Assembly (NCBI GenBank): GCA_030754885.1
Contig: JASLZL010000031.1
Location: 1-44,564, forward strand
Direction: 5' to 3'
DNA length: 44,564 nt
From: Rhodospirillales bacterium
Lineage (GTDB): Bacteria; Pseudomonadota; Alphaproteobacteria; Rhodospirillales; JASLLZ01
Part shown: positions 10,484 through 23,276 of the stretch, piece after piece
Layout of the letters: each line of letters opens with the position of its first letter
How positions within the stretch are numbered: position 1 is the first letter of the stretch
Translations under genes and position numbers: made by a program
Notes under the pieces: model-generated
Told to the model about the DNA's origin: nothing
The model's input: the letters and a program-made list of their open reading frames with translations, nothing else
Database searches by the model: none

Positions 10484-11097
10484 CAGATCCCCTTTCCCGT
10501 CGGCACTTTGCGCAGCTTCACCGTTTCCTCGGCGCGGCGGCGCAGTTGGTCCCCGATGCGCTGTTTGCGTACGCCCTCGCGGTGGCGATGGGTGAGTACG
10601 ATGGCGCCGATCATGGCGACCAGCAATATCAGGCCAGCGCCTTGGAAGAGATAGATGTAGTGGGTATAGAGAAGTTCGCCCAAGGCTTGGGTGTTGCTGA
10701 GGGTCTCGGGCGCTGGGGCCGGTGCGGCGCCACCCGACGCCGCCTCCGGGGCCAGGGTCCATCCGCCGGCGATAACCAAAAGCTCGGCCAGTAAGACCAG
10801 CCCCACGACACCGCCGATGGGGAGATACTGCAAAAAGCCCTGGCGCAGTTCGACGAAGTTGATGTCGAGCATCATGACGACGAACATGAACAGCACCGCG
10901 ACCGCTCCGACATAGACGACGACCAAAATCATAGCCAGGAACTCGGCGCCCAAAAGCACGAACAGGCCCGCACCGTTGAAGAAGGCAAGTATGAGGAAAA
11001 GCACCGAATGCACAGGGTTGCGCGCCGAGATCACCATGACGGCGGCGGCGACGGCCACGAACGAAAATAGATAAAAGGCCAGGGCCTGCAAAATCAT
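10483..11097 (-). CDS. nuoJ: NADH-quinone oxidoreductase subunit J
   Basis: This complex I membrane subunit has 204 residues and five predicted helices. The family signature is [20 protein letters not shown] in helix 3, whose bulge moves during coupling. An Ala/Pro-rich insert (about residues 117-132) sits between helices 4 and 5. The tail after the last helix is basic and soluble. It follows nuoI after 69 non-coding bases, the largest gap in the nuo operon, and its stop overlaps the nuoK start. Confidence 0.95.
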   Translation of the reverse strand: MILQALAFYLFSFVAVAAAVMVISARNPVHSVLFLILAFFNGAGLFVLLGAEFLAMILVVVYVGAVAVLFMFVVMMLDINFVELRQGFLQYLPIGGVVGLVLLAELLVIAGGWTLAPEAASGGAAPAPAPETLSNTQALGELLYTHYIYLFQGAGLILLVAMIGAIVLTHRHREGVRKQRIGDQLRRRAEETVKLRKVPTGKGI

Positions 11098-11166
11098 GCC
11101 GGTCCTCCCTTCCAGGTCTTGTCGATAATTGGCAACACGTCTGCCGTTCCCCCTATTGCCCCGGCG

Positions 11167-11655
11167 CTACCGATAGGGCGCGGTCTGCGCCAGGCACTCG
11201 GCGATTTCTGTTTCCCACCGATCGCCGTTGGCGAGCAGCTTGTCCTTGTCGTACATCAGTTCCTCACGGGTTTCGGTGGAGAATTCGAAATTGGGCCCCT
11301 CAACAATGGCGTTGACCGGACATGATTCCTGGCACAAACCGCAATAGATGCACTTCAGCATGTCGATGTCATAGCGCGTCGTGCGGCGGCTGCCGTCGTC
11401 TCTTGGTTCGGCCTCGATGGTAATTGCTTGAGCCGGGCAGACCGCTTCGCACAGCTTGCACGCGATGCACCTCTCCTCGCCGTTGGCATAGCGGCGCAAC
11501 GCGTGCTCGCCACGGAAACGCGGACTCAACGGCCCTTTTTCGTAGGGGTAGTTGATGGTCACCTTGGGACGGAAGAAATAGCGCAACGTCAGCGCCATGC
11601 CCGAGATCAGTTCGGTGAGCAGGATTGTCCGTGCGTTGCGGTCAATATAACCCAT
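11167..11655 (-). CDS. nuoI: NADH-quinone oxidoreductase subunit I
   Basis: This is the 8Fe ferredoxin-like subunit of the complex I peripheral arm, 162 residues. It holds clusters N6a and N6b in two CX2CX2CX3CP motifs, [12 protein letters not shown] and [12 protein letters not shown]. The N-terminal amphipathic segment ([15 protein letters not shown]) contacts the membrane arm, and [16 protein letters not shown] is strongly alphaproteobacterial/mitochondrial in style. It lies 15 bases after nuoH. Confidence 0.97.
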   Translation of the reverse strand: MGYIDRNARTILLTELISGMALTLRYFFRPKVTINYPYEKGPLSPRFRGEHALRRYANGEERCIACKLCEAVCPAQAITIEAEPRDDGSRRTTRYDIDMLKCIYCGLCQESCPVNAIVEGPNFEFSTETREELMYDKDKLLANGDRWETEIAECLAQTAPYR

Positions 11656-11670
11656 GTATTCGGTCCCTCC

Positions 11671-12690
11671 TCAGCCCGCTACCGGCGACAGGCCGTAGGC
11701 CACGAGGCCGCCGACTATCGCGACCGAGGCCAGAGACAGCGGCAGGAACACTTTCCAGCCGAGGCGCATCAATTGATCGTAGCGGTAACGCGGAAAAGTT
11801 CCCCGTACCCAAATGAATACGAACAGCACCGCCGCCACCTTGAAAGCGAACCACACGGGTCCCGGAATCCAGGTAAAGAGTGCCACGTCCGCCGGCGGCA
11901 ACCAGCCGCCGAGGAACAAGATGGTCGTCATCGCCGACATCAAGATCATGTTGGCGTACTCGCCCAGGAAGAACAGGGCGAAGGTCATCGCCGAGTACTC
12001 GACATTGAAGCCCGCCACCAGTTCCGCCTCTGCTTCGGCGAGATCGAACGGATGGCGGTTGGTCTCGGCCAACGTGGAGACGAAAAAGATCACCGCCATG
12101 GGCAGCAGCGGAAAGACGAACCAGATGTTTTTCTGCGCCATGACGATGTCGGTCAGGTTAAGCGACCCGGCGAACAGCAACACGGTAATGATGATGAACC
12201 CCATGGATACCTCATAAGACACCATCTGCGCCGCCGAGCGCAGGGCGCCGAGAAAGGCATAGCGCGAATTGCTCGCCCACCCCGCCATGAGGATGCCGTA
12301 AACGCCCAAGGACGATATGGCGAAGAGATAGAGGATGCCGACATTAATGTCGGCCAGCACCAATCCGGGACCAAAGGGGATCACCGCCCAGGCGATCAAC
12401 GCCAGAATGAAAGTGACGCAAGGCGCCAATATGAAGACAGCGCGGTTGGCGCCGGACGGAATGACGGTTTCCTTGAGAAACAGTTTTAGGCCGTCGGCGA
12501 TGGGTTGCAACAATCCAAATGGTCCGACCACGTTGGGTCCCCGGCGCAGATGCATGGCGCTGAGAACTTTGCGCTCGGCATAGGTCAGGTAGGCTACTGC
12601 CGTCAGCAGGGGTGCCACGATGACGAGGATCTTGATGACGATCCAGACCGCTTGTCCCCAAAAGCCAAATGAGGTGAAGAATTCAGCCAT
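11671..12690 (-). CDS. nuoH: NADH-quinone oxidoreductase subunit H
   Basis: This membrane subunit forms the quinone entry site of complex I. From ATG 12690 ([10 protein letters not shown]) it has 339 residues and about eight helices. Signatures are [20 protein letters not shown] and the acidic loop [20 protein letters not shown]. The start overlaps the last eight bases of nuoG. A longer frame to 12720 would add ten basic residues without support. Confidence 0.96.
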   Translation of the reverse strand: MAEFFTSFGFWGQAVWIVIKILVIVAPLLTAVAYLTYAERKVLSAMHLRRGPNVVGPFGLLQPIADGLKLFLKETVIPSGANRAVFILAPCVTFILALIAWAVIPFGPGLVLADINVGILYLFAISSLGVYGILMAGWASNSRYAFLGALRSAAQMVSYEVSMGFIIITVLLFAGSLNLTDIVMAQKNIWFVFPLLPMAVIFFVSTLAETNRHPFDLAEAEAELVAGFNVEYSAMTFALFFLGEYANMILMSAMTTILFLGGWLPPADVALFTWIPGPVWFAFKVAAVLFVFIWVRGTFPRYRYDQLMRLGWKVFLPLSLASVAIVGGLVAYGLSPVAG

Positions 12691-14746
12691 CGGTGCCCGT
12701 CTTTTGAGGTTGCGACGCAAGGTGGACCTCAGTGCATCGGGCCATGGTGGCCGAGGCCCGACTGATGGCGTCCGTCATGTAAAAATTGTCGATCGGCATG
12801 GTCAGGGGCGCCGGGTCCAGATCCCCGTCCGCCCCGAAATCGCCCCATGGCGCGGGCTCCACGGCGTCTGAGTTGGCGAAGTTGGGGTTAATTTCAGCCA
12901 TGCGGGCGCGCACTTGGTCCAAGGTATCGTAGTCCAGCGTCTTTCCCAGCACCGCCGACAGGGCCCGAAGAATGGTCCAATCCTCACGCGCTTCGCCGGG
13001 CGGGTGGACTGCGAGACGGCCCGTCTGCGCCCGTCCTTCGGTGTTGACATAGGTCGCGTTCTTTTCGGTATAGGCGGCGCCCGGCAAGATGACGTCGGCG
13101 CGATGGGCCCCGGCATCGCCGTGATGGCCCTGATAGATGACGAATGCGTCGCCCAGGCCGGACATATCGATCTCGTCGGCACCGAGAAGGTAGAGCACCT
13201 CAATGTTTCCATTGGCGGCGCCCTCCACCATGGCGGCCACGTCATAGCCACCGGCGCCAGGCACCAGACCAAGATCGAGCCCGCCGACGCGGCCCGCGGC
13301 CCGGTGCAGGACGTTGAAGCCGTTCCAACCGTCGATCACCATGCCGCAGTTCTCGGCGATGCTCCGAGCCGCCGCCAATATCTGAGCCCCATCGGGCCGC
13401 GCCAGTGCGCCCGTGCCCACGATGAGCATGGGGTGCTTCGCGACCTTGAGGGTCTTGGCGAAGGCGTGGCGGCCCGAGGCGATTGCGGCCAGGGCGTCCG
13501 TTCCTTCTCCCAAGTGAGTGTAAGGGTAAGTTAAATCAACCGCCGTGCCAATGGCGGCAACGGGAAAACCGCCGTCCAGACAACGCCTGCGCAAACGCGC
13601 GTTGAGGACCGATGCCTCGTGGCGTGGATTGGTACCAACAAGAAGACAGGCATCGGCGGTGTCTATACCGGCGATGGTCGAGTTGAAAAGATAGCCGGCG
13701 CGCGCGGAGGCATCCAAGCGCGCTCCGTCCTGGCGGCAGTCCACGTTCTTTGAGCCGAGCGCTGACATGAGGTCTTTGAGCGCCAGCATGGATTCGCAAT
13801 CCGCCAAGTCGCCGGTGATGGCGGCGATACTCTTGCCCGCCACACCCTTTAGTTTTTGTGCGATGGCGGTGAAAGCCTCGTCCCAGGTCGCTTCCTCAAG
13901 CTTGCCGCTACGGCGTACATAGGGACGATCGAGCCGTTGACGGGTCAATCCGTCACAGGCAAAGCGGGTTTTGTCCGATATCCATTCCTCATTGATGTCT
14001 TCGTTGACCCGCGGCAGTACACGCAGCACTTCGGAACCGCGGTTGTCGACGCGGATGTTGCTGCCCAGGGCATCCAGGACATCAACGGTCTCGGTCTTGC
14101 GGAGCTCCCACGGACGCGCGGAAAAGGCATAGGGAGCATTGGTCAGCGCACCCACTGGACAAAGGTCGATCATGTTTCCCGAAAGTTCGGAAGACAGCGC
14201 CTTCTCGATGTAGGTTCCGACTTCCATGTGCTCGCCGCGGCCCGTCGCGCCAAGCTCGGGTACACCGGCGACTTCGGTGGCGAAGCGGATGCAGCGCGTA
14301 CAGTGGATGCACCGTGTCATGGAGGTCTCGATCAGGGGGCTGAAGTTTTTTTCTTTGACGGCGCGCTTGGGCTCGCGATAGCGGCTACGGTCAAAGCCGT
14401 AAAACAAGGCTTGGTCTTGTAAGTCGCACTCACCGCCCTGGTCACAGATCGGACAGTCGAGGGGGTGGTTGATGAGCAGGAATTCCATCACCCCTTTGCG
14501 CATTTGCTGCACTTCCGGGGTGTTGGTGTGGATCACCATACCCTCGCCCACCGGCATGGCGCAGGATGCGATGGGTTTTGGCGCGCGTTCCATGGATACC
14601 AGACACATGCGGCAGTTGCCGGCGATCGACAGTTTTTCGTGATAGCAGAAGCGCGGAATCTCGACGCCTGCCTGTTCGCAAGCTTGTAGGACCGTTAGGC
14701 CAGCCTCGACCTCAATCTCAATACCGTCAATGGTAAGTTTCGGCAT
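12683..14746 (-). CDS. nuoG: NADH-quinone oxidoreductase subunit G
   Basis: This is the large iron-sulfur subunit of the peripheral arm, 687 residues. The N-terminal domain has the [2Fe-2S] N1b cysteines ([21 protein letters not shown]), the His/Cys cluster region ([15 protein letters not shown]) and [10 protein letters not shown] for N4. Behind it is a molybdopterin-oxidoreductase-like domain that binds no molybdenum in this family. The start is nine bases past nuoF, and the stop lies inside nuoH. Confidence 0.96.
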   Translation of the reverse strand: MPKLTIDGIEIEVEAGLTVLQACEQAGVEIPRFCYHEKLSIAGNCRMCLVSMERAPKPIASCAMPVGEGMVIHTNTPEVQQMRKGVMEFLLINHPLDCPICDQGGECDLQDQALFYGFDRSRYREPKRAVKEKNFSPLIETSMTRCIHCTRCIRFATEVAGVPELGATGRGEHMEVGTYIEKALSSELSGNMIDLCPVGALTNAPYAFSARPWELRKTETVDVLDALGSNIRVDNRGSEVLRVLPRVNEDINEEWISDKTRFACDGLTRQRLDRPYVRRSGKLEEATWDEAFTAIAQKLKGVAGKSIAAITGDLADCESMLALKDLMSALGSKNVDCRQDGARLDASARAGYLFNSTIAGIDTADACLLVGTNPRHEASVLNARLRRRCLDGGFPVAAIGTAVDLTYPYTHLGEGTDALAAIASGRHAFAKTLKVAKHPMLIVGTGALARPDGAQILAAARSIAENCGMVIDGWNGFNVLHRAAGRVGGLDLGLVPGAGGYDVAAMVEGAANGNIEVLYLLGADEIDMSGLGDAFVIYQGHHGDAGAHRADVILPGAAYTEKNATYVNTEGRAQTGRLAVHPPGEAREDWTILRALSAVLGKTLDYDTLDQVRARMAEINPNFANSDAVEPAPWGDFGADGDLDPAPLTMPIDNFYMTDAISRASATMARCTEVHLASQPQKTGTDG

Positions 14747-14755
14747 CCGTCGACC

Positions 14756-16045
14756 TCACGCCGCCTTGTTCTTGGGAGTTTCCGGGGCGGCGCCGAGACG
14801 CGACTCCAATTCCGGGCGGAAGTGGCGGATCAGCCCCTGGATGGGCCATGCCGCCGCGTCGCCGAGGGCACAAATAGTATGGCCTTCGATCTGGCGCGTT
14901 ACCTCTTCCAGAAGATCGATCTCTTCGACCTGGGCGTTGCCGGCCGCAATGCGTTCCATCATGCGCCACATCCATCCGGTGCCTTCGCGGCACGGGGTAC
15001 ATTGGCCGCAGCTCTCGTGCATGTAGAAGCGGGCCAGCCGGGTAATAGCGGCGACGATATCGGTGGACTCGTCCATGACGATGACCGCCGCCGTCCCCAA
15101 GCCCGAATTCACTTCGCTCAAGGAATCGAAGTCCATTAAAACGGAATCACAGATGGACTTGGGGATGACCGGTACAGAGGACCCGCCGGGAATGATCCCA
15201 AGCAGATTGTTCCAGCCGCCGCGCACACCGCCCGCGTGTTTTTCGATGAGCTCCTTCAAGGGGATGCTCATCTCGTCTTCCACAGTGCAAGGATTTTCGA
15301 CGTGGCCCGAAATGCAGAATAACTTGGTGCCGGTGTTGTTGGGTCGGCCGAGATTGGCAAACCAGTCGCTGCCACGGCGCAGGATCGCCGGTGCCACGGC
15401 AATGGTCTCGACGTTGTTGACAGTGGTCGGGCAGCCGTAGAGGCCGACGTTGGCGGGGAATGGTGGTTTCAGGCGGGGCTGACCCTTGGCGCCCTCAAGG
15501 CTCTCGATGAGCGCTGTTTCCTCACCGCAGATATAGGCGCCGGCACCGCGATGGATGTAAAAGTCGAAATCAAATCCCGACCCACAGGCATTTTTGCCGA
15601 TCATGCCCGCTTCGTAGGCTTCATCCACGGCGCGTTGTAGGGCCTCGGTCTCGCGGAAAAACTCGCCGCGCACGTAACAATAAGCGACATTGGCGCCCAT
15701 GCCGGCGCTGGCCAGCAGCGCGCCCTCGATCAACTTGTGCGGCTCGTTGCGCAGGATTTCCCGGTCCTTGCATGTTCCGGGTTCCCCCTCGTCCGCGTTG
15801 ACCACCAAGAAATGGGGCCGGTCAGCGGATTCCTTGGGCATGAAAGACCACTTCATGCCGGCGCTGAAACCCGCGCCGCCGCGCCCACGCAGGCCCGAGG
15901 CCTTGACTTCGTCGACGATCCATTCGCGACCCTTCTTGAGCAAGGCGGCGGTGCCGTCCCAATCGCCAAGCGCCTGGGCCCCCTTTAACGAGGTGTCCTT
16001 AAGGCCGTAGATGTTGTTGAAGATGCGGTCCTGGTCACGCAGCAT
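14756..16045 (-). CDS. nuoF: NADH-quinone oxidoreductase subunit F
   Basis: This subunit oxidises NADH. The 429 residues include the NADH/FMN-binding [18 protein letters not shown] and the [20 protein letters not shown] segment. The C-terminal [11 protein letters not shown] plus a later Cys binds cluster N3. It begins in a TAATG junction with nuoE, sharing one base, so the two FMN-module subunits are co-translated. Confidence 0.97.
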   Translation of the reverse strand: MLRDQDRIFNNIYGLKDTSLKGAQALGDWDGTAALLKKGREWIVDEVKASGLRGRGGAGFSAGMKWSFMPKESADRPHFLVVNADEGEPGTCKDREILRNEPHKLIEGALLASAGMGANVAYCYVRGEFFRETEALQRAVDEAYEAGMIGKNACGSGFDFDFYIHRGAGAYICGEETALIESLEGAKGQPRLKPPFPANVGLYGCPTTVNNVETIAVAPAILRRGSDWFANLGRPNNTGTKLFCISGHVENPCTVEDEMSIPLKELIEKHAGGVRGGWNNLLGIIPGGSSVPVIPKSICDSVLMDFDSLSEVNSGLGTAAVIVMDESTDIVAAITRLARFYMHESCGQCTPCREGTGWMWRMMERIAAGNAQVEEIDLLEEVTRQIEGHTICALGDAAAWPIQGLIRHFRPELESRLGAAPETPKNKAA

Positions 16046-16707
16046 TACGCGCCCTTTCCTTTACGGGCGCGGGGCTTTTTCAATTTGCCCGGCGTCTTGC
16101 CCGCCGTCTTGGCGTCGTCGGTGAGCGAGGTCAGTCCGCCCAAGGGTTCGCAAGTCTTGCGTCCTATTTGCGATCCGCTCTTGGGCGTACCACCGTCCTT
16201 GAGCGTACCCAAGATCACCTGAGTGCTGCCAGCATCAAGGTCTTCATAGTAATCGTCATTGATCTGCATCATCGGAGCGTTGACGCAGGCGCCCAGGCAC
16301 TCCATCTCACTGAGCGTGAACTGGCCGTCCTGGGTGGTTTCTCCGAAACCGATGCCCAAGGTGTTACGGCACGCTTCGACGATGGTATCGGCACCGCGCA
16401 ACCAGCATGAAATGTTGGTGCACACCTGTACGTGATGGCGGCCCACCGGTGCTAGGTTGAGCATGGTGTAGAAGGTGGCCACTTCAAACACCCGGATCGA
16501 CGGCATGCCAAGAAAGTCGGCGACGTATTCCAGGGCCGCCTGGGGTAGCCAGCCGTTCTGGCGCTGAGCGAGATCGAGAAGCGGCAGAACGGCGCTGGCC
16601 TGGTATTCGTCTGGATACTTGGCCATGAATGCCTTGGCGGCCGCCAAGTTGTCGGCCGAAAAAGCGAAAGTGTCGGGTTGCTCGGATGCGGGGGCGATGG
16701 GGGTCAT
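16045..16707 (-). CDS. nuoE: NADH-quinone oxidoreductase subunit E
   Basis: This thioredoxin-like [2Fe-2S] subunit (cluster N1a) works with NuoF. Cysteines appear in [10 protein letters not shown] and [12 protein letters not shown]. At 220 residues it is longer than E. coli NuoE, because of a lysine/arginine-rich tail after about residue 165 that ends [11 protein letters not shown]. Basic tails of this kind are seen in other alphaproteobacterial NuoE proteins. The start overlaps nuoD by four bases. Confidence 0.96.
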   Translation of the reverse strand: MTPIAPASEQPDTFAFSADNLAAAKAFMAKYPDEYQASAVLPLLDLAQRQNGWLPQAALEYVADFLGMPSIRVFEVATFYTMLNLAPVGRHHVQVCTNISCWLRGADTIVEACRNTLGIGFGETTQDGQFTLSEMECLGACVNAPMMQINDDYYEDLDAGSTQVILGTLKDGGTPKSGSQIGRKTCEPLGGLTSLTDDAKTAGKTPGKLKKPRARKGKGA

Positions 16708-17882
16708 CGGTCGATCTCGCCAAATACGATGTCGAGGGATCCGATATTGGCCACCACGTCGGCCAACATGTGTCCCTTGGACAACAATTCCAGGGCCTGA
16801 AGATGGGCGAAGCCGGGGGGGCGAATTTTACATCGATAGGGCTTATTGGTGCCGTCGGAAACCAGGTATACGGCGAATTCGCCTTTTGGCGCCTCGACTG
16901 CGGTGTAGGTATCGCCGGCCGGCACGTGATAGCCTTCGGTATAAAGTTTGAAGTGATGGATCAACGCTTCCATGGAGCGTTTCATCTCGCCGCGCGGTGG
17001 CGGCGAAATCTTAAAATTATCGCTCTTGACGGCACCGTCGGGCATCTGGTCCAGGCATTGCTTAATGATCTTGGTGCATTCGCGCATTTCGGCGATGCGA
17101 ATAAGATAGCGGTCATAGCAATCGCCGTGCTTGCCTACGGGGATGTCGAAATCCAACTGCTCGTAGCCGTCATAGGGTTGGGCCTTGCGCAAGTCCCAAG
17201 GGACGCCGGCGGCGCGTAGGTTGGGACCCGTGAAACCCCAATCCAGGGCCTGATCGGCTGTTATTGCGCCAATGTCGACGGTGCGTTGCTTGAAGATGCG
17301 GTTCTCGGTCAACAGCGATTCGCAGTCATCGATGAAGGTCGGGAAGTGCTCGGCCCATTTATAGATGTCTTCGGCCAATCCGTCGGGCATGTCGAAGGCA
17401 ACGCCGCCGGGCCGGAAGTAACCCATGTGCATGCGCGCCCCGCTGACCCGTTCGCAGAACTCCATCAACAGCTCGCGTTCCTCAAAGCCCCACAGCATGG
17501 GCGTCATGGCGCCGACGTCCATGGCGAAGGCGCAGGTCGTGAAGATGTGGTTGAGGCAGCGCCCGATCTCGGCATAGACGACGCGGATGCTCTGCCCGCG
17601 CGGCGGTGCTTGAATGCCGAGCAGCTTCTCGGTGGCAAGCGCGAAGGCGTGTTCCTGGTTTTGCGGCGCGACGTAATCGAGGCGATCGAAATAGGGCACC
17701 GCTTGCAGATAGGTCTTGGACTCGATCAGCTTCTCGGTGCCTCGGTGCAACAGTCCGACATGAGGGTCGGCGCGATCGATGACTTCGCCGTCCATCTCCA
17801 ACACCAGGCGCAATACGCCGTGGGCCGACGGGTGCTGGGGCCCGAAGTTCAGATTAAAATTCTGGATATGGGCCTCGGTCAT
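16704..17882 (-). CDS. nuoD: NADH-quinone oxidoreductase subunit D
   Basis: This 49-kDa type subunit of 392 residues lines the quinone cavity near cluster N2. Key segments are [14 protein letters not shown] with the quinone-site histidine, [12 protein letters not shown], and the C-terminal DIVFGEIDR ending. It is a separate gene from nuoC, unlike the fused nuoCD of enterobacteria. It overlaps nuoC upstream and nuoE downstream by four bases each. Confidence 0.97.
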   Translation of the reverse strand: MTEAHIQNFNLNFGPQHPSAHGVLRLVLEMDGEVIDRADPHVGLLHRGTEKLIESKTYLQAVPYFDRLDYVAPQNQEHAFALATEKLLGIQAPPRGQSIRVVYAEIGRCLNHIFTTCAFAMDVGAMTPMLWGFEERELLMEFCERVSGARMHMGYFRPGGVAFDMPDGLAEDIYKWAEHFPTFIDDCESLLTENRIFKQRTVDIGAITADQALDWGFTGPNLRAAGVPWDLRKAQPYDGYEQLDFDIPVGKHGDCYDRYLIRIAEMRECTKIIKQCLDQMPDGAVKSDNFKISPPPRGEMKRSMEALIHHFKLYTEGYHVPAGDTYTAVEAPKGEFAVYLVSDGTNKPYRCKIRPPGFAHLQALELLSKGHMLADVVANIGSLDIVFGEIDR

Positions 17883-18490
17883 CCGTCTTCCTTTGCCGCC
17901 TTCTCATCGCCGGGGAGAAGGGCCTGTACGCCTTCCCACGGGCTGAGGAAATCGAAGGTGCGGTATTCCTGGACCAGCTTCACCGGTTCGTAGACGACGC
18001 GTTTGAGTTCGTCGTCATAGCGCACCTCGACGTATCCGGTGGTCGGGAACTCCTTGCGCAAGGGATGCCCCTCGAAACCATAGTCGGTCATGATGCGGCG
18101 CAGGTCTGGATGGTCGGAGAAGAGAATGCCCATCAGGTCCCATGTCTCGCGTTCCCACCAATTGGCGGAACTGAAAACCCCGGTCACCGAGGGCACAGGA
18201 GTCTCCTCGTCGGTCCGCACCTTGACTCGGATACGTCGGTTATGGGTGAGGCTGAGAAGGTTGTAGACAACGTCGAAGCGCAGCTCGCGCTCGGGATAAT
18301 CGACGCCGCAAACGTCAAGAAGTTGCTGGAATTGGCAATTCACGTCGTCGCGCAGGAAGGTCAGGACCGTAGCCGCGGCACCGCGCTGGGCAAGCACGGT
18401 CAGCTCTCCGAATCCGATTTCGGTCTCGACGATTTCTTCGGGCAGAGCGGCGGCGATGTACTCGCCAAGTTCTTGAAGCGCTAAGTCCAT
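17879..18490 (-). CDS. nuoC: NADH-quinone oxidoreductase subunit C
   Basis: This 30-kDa type subunit of the connecting module has 203 residues. The family signature is [20 protein letters not shown] followed by [14 protein letters not shown]. The ending [12 protein letters not shown] is typical of alphaproteobacterial and mitochondrial homologues. It starts 41 bases after nuoB and overlaps nuoD. Confidence 0.96.
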   Translation of the reverse strand: MDLALQELGEYIAAALPEEIVETEIGFGELTVLAQRGAAATVLTFLRDDVNCQFQQLLDVCGVDYPERELRFDVVYNLLSLTHNRRIRVKVRTDEETPVPSVTGVFSSANWWERETWDLMGILFSDHPDLRRIMTDYGFEGHPLRKEFPTTGYVEVRYDDELKRVVYEPVKLVQEYRTFDFLSPWEGVQALLPGDEKAAKEDG

Positions 18491-18531
18491 GGTTCCTCAG
18501 TGGAGTTTGTGTTTGATCGTCCGCCGCCCGC

Positions 18532-19086
18532 TCAACGCCACAGTGTTCCGGTCCGTCTGATTTTCTTTTGCAGTTGCAGAATGCCGTAGATCAAGGCCTC
18601 GGCCGTTGGCGGACAGCCGGGGATATAGATGTCGACCGGGACCACGCGATTGCAGCCGCGCACAACAGAATAGGAGTAGTGATAATAGCCGCCGCCGTTG
18701 GCGCACGATCCCATGGAAATGACGTAGCGGGGTTCCGCCATCTGGTCGTAGACCTTGCGAAAGGCGGGTGCCATCTTGTTGGTAAGCGTGCCGGCGACGA
18801 TGATGACGTCCGACTGGCGCGGGCTGGGCCGGGGGACGACGCCGAAGCGGTCGAGATCGTAGCGGCTGACATAGGCGTGCATCATTTCGACGGCGCAGCA
18901 CGCAAGGCCAAAGGTCATTGGCCACAACGATCCCGTTCGTATCCAATTTACAAGATCGTCGAGCTTGGCAATGACGAACCCCTTGTCGGTCAGTTCACCT
19001 GTCACCCTTTTCAATAGGGCATCTTGTTCGCTTCCGGGGGGTAGTGGCGCGGCGACGGATGTTTGAATTTCCGGGTTCATTCCCAT
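18532..19086 (-). CDS. nuoB: NADH-quinone oxidoreductase subunit B
   Basis: This subunit carries [4Fe-4S] cluster N2, the last electron donor to quinone. Cysteines are in [18 protein letters not shown] and [11 protein letters not shown] chose ATG 19086 (MGMNPEIQ), which has AGGGG at suitable spacing and gives 184 residues. ATG 19080, which overlaps the nuoA stop as ATGA, is an equally simple alternative. The longer upstream frame covers nuoA and is spurious. Confidence 0.95.
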   Translation of the reverse strand: MGMNPEIQTSVAAPLPPGSEQDALLKRVTGELTDKGFVIAKLDDLVNWIRTGSLWPMTFGLACCAVEMMHAYVSRYDLDRFGVVPRPSPRQSDVIIVAGTLTNKMAPAFRKVYDQMAEPRYVISMGSCANGGGYYHYSYSVVRGCNRVVPVDIYIPGCPPTAEALIYGILQLQKKIRRTGTLWR

Positions 19087-19442
19087 TCCAGGGCCCCTTT
19101 TCGCCATTCGTATACGAAACCAACAGTTAGGACGGCTAGGAACACCATCATCGACCAGAAACCGAAAATCCCAATCTTGCCTAGGGTTACCGCCCAGGGA
19201 AAGAGGAAGGCCACTTCCAAATCGAAGATAATGAAGAGGATGGCAACGAGATAAAAACGGACGTCGAATTTCTGGCGCGAATCGGAAAAGGCGTCGAACC
19301 CGCATTCATAGGCCGAGTTCTTGCTCGCGTTGGGGTGCTGAGGGACGATGATGTAGGACGCCCCGATGGCGGCGACGGAGATGGCTATGGCGATGGCAAG
19401 GAAGATCAAGATGGGTAGATATTCAAGAAGCATCGCCTGCAT
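19077..19442 (-). CDS. nuoA: NADH-quinone oxidoreductase subunit A
   Basis: This small complex I membrane subunit has 121 residues and three helices. The loop after helix 1 has the conserved [10 protein letters not shown], and helix 2 has [19 protein letters not shown] about eight bases before ATG 19442 supports the start. It is the first gene of the 20-gene minus-strand operon, about 100 bases downstream of tRNA-Asp. I could not identify a convincing nuo promoter. Confidence 0.96.
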   Translation of the reverse strand: MQAMLLEYLPILIFLAIAIAISVAAIGASYIIVPQHPNASKNSAYECGFDAFSDSRQKFDVRFYLVAILFIIFDLEVAFLFPWAVTLGKIGIFGFWSMMVFLAVLTVGFVYEWRKGALEWE

Positions 19443-19542
19443 GGCGGCGTTCCTTTACGCGGAAGGGGCCGATCGATCCGAACCCTGATGCGGAGCACTA
19501 CCGACGCGAGATCAACATATTTAGGCCTCGCGACGAAAACAA

Positions 19543-19621
19543 TGGCGGGAGTGACGGGACTTGAACCCGCGACCTCCGGCGTGACAGGCCGGCACTCTAA
19601 ACCAAACTGAGCTACACCCCC
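19543..19621 (-). tRNA. tRNA-Asp (anticodon GTC)
   Basis: Read on the minus strand, the cloverleaf is complete. It has acceptor GGGGGTG/CACTCCC, D stem GCTC/GAGT, anticodon stem CCGGC/GCCGG around loop CTGTCAC (anticodon GTC), T arm with TTCAAGT, discriminator G and an encoded CCA. It is 79 nt with CCA, two longer than usual, because the D loop (AGTTTGGTTTA) has 11 bases. It lies upstream of nuoA in the same orientation. Confidence 0.95.
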
Positions 19622-19659
19622 GAAAACCCGTGAGCGCATGGCGCGGTTGGGTGAGGTTG

Positions 19660-19687
19660 ATGTAACCACTCGCCCGGTCCGAGTCAA
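19660..19687 (-). promoter_or_regulatory. Sigma-70-type promoter for tRNA-Asp
   Basis: On the minus strand, TTGACT (19687-19682) and TTACAT (19665-19660) are spaced by 16 bases. They sit about 40 bases before the first base of the mature tRNA, as expected for a tRNA promoter with a short 5' leader. Confidence 0.6.
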
Positions 19688-19820
19688 GTCGCTATCGGCG
19701 CCTCTTGAATGCCGGCAAAGCAACGGAATTCCTGGCGCACGATGGAGGCCGCCGAGATCGTTCGTGGGCTGTGTCAAGGTTATGTGGAGAAGAGACAGGG
19801 GTTGATATAGCGAAGCGCCT

Positions 19821-21500
<1,680 letters not shown>

Positions 21501-21528
21501 AAATTACATAACTGTGATGGTCCTAGGG

Positions 21529-21557
21529 TTGTCATCGCTTTCGTACGCTCCTAACAT
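21529..21557 (+). promoter_or_regulatory. Sigma-70-type promoter before the binding-protein gene
   Basis: TTGTCA (21529-21534) and TAACAT (21552-21557) are separated by exactly 17 bases and lie 34 bases before the start codon. This would give the binding protein its own transcript in addition to read-through from the ATPase gene. Confidence 0.5.
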
Positions 21558-21590
21558 CCGGCTTCATCGCAACCTGGGAGGCATTGAATA

Positions 21591-23174
21591 ATGTCAAAAT
21601 CAGAGAGAGCTGAACTGAGGAGTCTTCGTTTCGGCGTTGCCAGCGCCGTGTTCGGTCTGCTGGCCGTCGGCGCCCTTACAATCGCGGCACCGGCTAAGGC
21701 CGAAACCACCGTCACCATGGCGCAGGGGATCGACCCCGAGGGTCTGGACCCGGCCTATGAGACACTGGTTTCAAGCCGCTCCATCTTCACCAATATTTAC
21801 GACACCTTGGTGTGGCGCGACACAAAGGGCAAGCTTCTTCCGTCGCTTGCCGAATCATGGAAATGGCTGGACGAAACGTCCTTGCAGCTCAACCTGCGCA
21901 AGGGTGTCAAGTTCCACAACGGCGATTCGTTCACTGCGGACGACTTGATCTGGACCGCCAACCGTTACATGGACAAAGAGGATCGCAAGCCTCTGTATTC
22001 CTATGTGAAGGGTCTCTACAAGACGATTGAGAAGAAGGACGATCACACGGTCGTTATGCATCTGGCCAAACCCAACGCAATGCAGTTTGGCGACTTCGCC
22101 CGCATGCCGGTGCTGCCCAAAAAGGCTTTCATGGCCATGGGCAAGGAAAAGTTTTCGTCTTCCCCCATCGGTACCGGGCCGTTCAAGTTCGAGCGGTGGG
22201 ACCGTAACGAGCAACTGGTCTTAACCGCCTTTGATGACCACTGGCGGGGCCGTCCGTCCGTCGACAAGTACGTGATTAAGCCTATCCCCGAGGACTTCGC
22301 GCGTTTCGCGGCGCTCAAGACCGGGGCTGTCGACATCATCGCCAACCTGCCACCCGAACGTGTCGGCGAGTTGGAGAAAGACGCGCGCCTCAAGGTTGGC
22401 CGGGTTCCCTCGGCACGAGGCATCCACTATGCCTTTAACATCAATATCAAGCCTTACAGCGATGTTCGGGTACGCCAGGCGATCAACCATGCCGTCGACG
22501 TGCAAGAGATCATCGACACCGTCCTTGGCGGCATGGCCTACGTCAATCCGGCCTTCTGTGCCAAGGCATTGTTCGGTCACGACCCCAAGGTCGCGCCGTT
22601 CAAGCATGATATGGCGAAAGCCAAGAAATTGCTTGCCGATGCCGGGTATCCGAATGGCTTCAAAACCAAACTGCTGACGCCGACGGGACGCTATATGAAA
22701 GACCGCGAAGTCTCGCTGGCAATTGCCGGTCAGCTTGCCAAAGTCGGCATCCAGGTCGATGTCGTGGCACCCGAATGGGCCGACTTCCTGGATCAGCTTT
22801 ATGGTCGCGGCAAACACGGCACAAAGCGTATCGAGGATGCGTTCCAGGGCATATACATGCTGGGTACCGGTGGTCCGACCCTGGATTGCGGCCGGACGCT
22901 TAATCAGCGCGCCAAGTGGAATGGCGGGCGGATGAAGTACTACCACACCGATCGCAGTGAAAAACTGGACGCCATGATCGCCGAGCAAAAGGCGACGTTG
23001 GACGTTGGCAAGCGCGAAGAGATGTTCAAGAAAATCCAATCCTTCATCCGTGAGGATGTTCCTTGGATCTTCCTCTACGACCAAGAAGATCTCTACGGCC
23101 TGACCAAGCGTATCCAGTGGAGTCCTCGTCCGGACGAGTTCGTCTGGATCTACGACGTAAAGGTCAAAGAGTAA
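21591..23174 (+). CDS. ABC transporter substrate-binding protein (SBP family 5)
   Basis: This periplasmic solute receptor of the adjacent importer has 527 residues. Residues 1-37 form a signal peptide ending APAKA. The mature protein has the family-5 layout: GLDPAYETLVSSRSIF, then LAESWKWLDETSLQLNLRKG and FHNGDSFTADDLIW. Dipeptide-, oligopeptide-, glutathione- and nickel-binding proteins share this fold, so the ligand stays open. A GGGAGG ribosome site precedes ATG 21591. Confidence 0.92.
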   Translation: MSKSERAELRSLRFGVASAVFGLLAVGALTIAAPAKAETTVTMAQGIDPEGLDPAYETLVSSRSIFTNIYDTLVWRDTKGKLLPSLAESWKWLDETSLQLNLRKGVKFHNGDSFTADDLIWTANRYMDKEDRKPLYSYVKGLYKTIEKKDDHTVVMHLAKPNAMQFGDFARMPVLPKKAFMAMGKEKFSSSPIGTGPFKFERWDRNEQLVLTAFDDHWRGRPSVDKYVIKPIPEDFARFAALKTGAVDIIANLPPERVGELEKDARLKVGRVPSARGIHYAFNINIKPYSDVRVRQAINHAVDVQEIIDTVLGGMAYVNPAFCAKALFGHDPKVAPFKHDMAKAKKLLADAGYPNGFKTKLLTPTGRYMKDREVSLAIAGQLAKVGIQVDVVAPEWADFLDQLYGRGKHGTKRIEDAFQGIYMLGTGGPTLDCGRTLNQRAKWNGGRMKYYHTDRSEKLDAMIAEQKATLDVGKREEMFKKIQSFIREDVPWIFLYDQEDLYGLTKRIQWSPRPDEFVWIYDVKVKE

Positions 23175-23193
23175 CCGTTACCGGGTGGACGAC

Positions 23194-23226
23194 GGCCGGG
23201 CCGCTGCCTTGCGGTCCGGCTGTTTT
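23194..23226 (+). terminator. Intercistronic hairpin between binding-protein and permease genes
   Basis: GCCGGGCCGC (23195-23204) pairs with GCGGTCCGGC (23211-23220), with one G-T pair and a six-base loop, and TGTTTT follows. It starts 20 bases after the binding-protein stop. Such partial terminators usually stabilise the upstream mRNA, giving more binding protein than permease. Confidence 0.75.
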
Positions 23227-23276
23227 CTGCCCAATTTTTTTATTCCGTTTGTGACCGATTCCATGTGAGGGTTCTG

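Noticed and set aside
11428-12489. 353-residue plus-strand ORF, rich in Arg/His/Gln
   Set aside because: Antisense shadow of nuoH and nuoI with low-complexity composition.
22221-23084. 287-residue minus-strand ORF
   Set aside because: Shadow of the substrate-binding protein gene.
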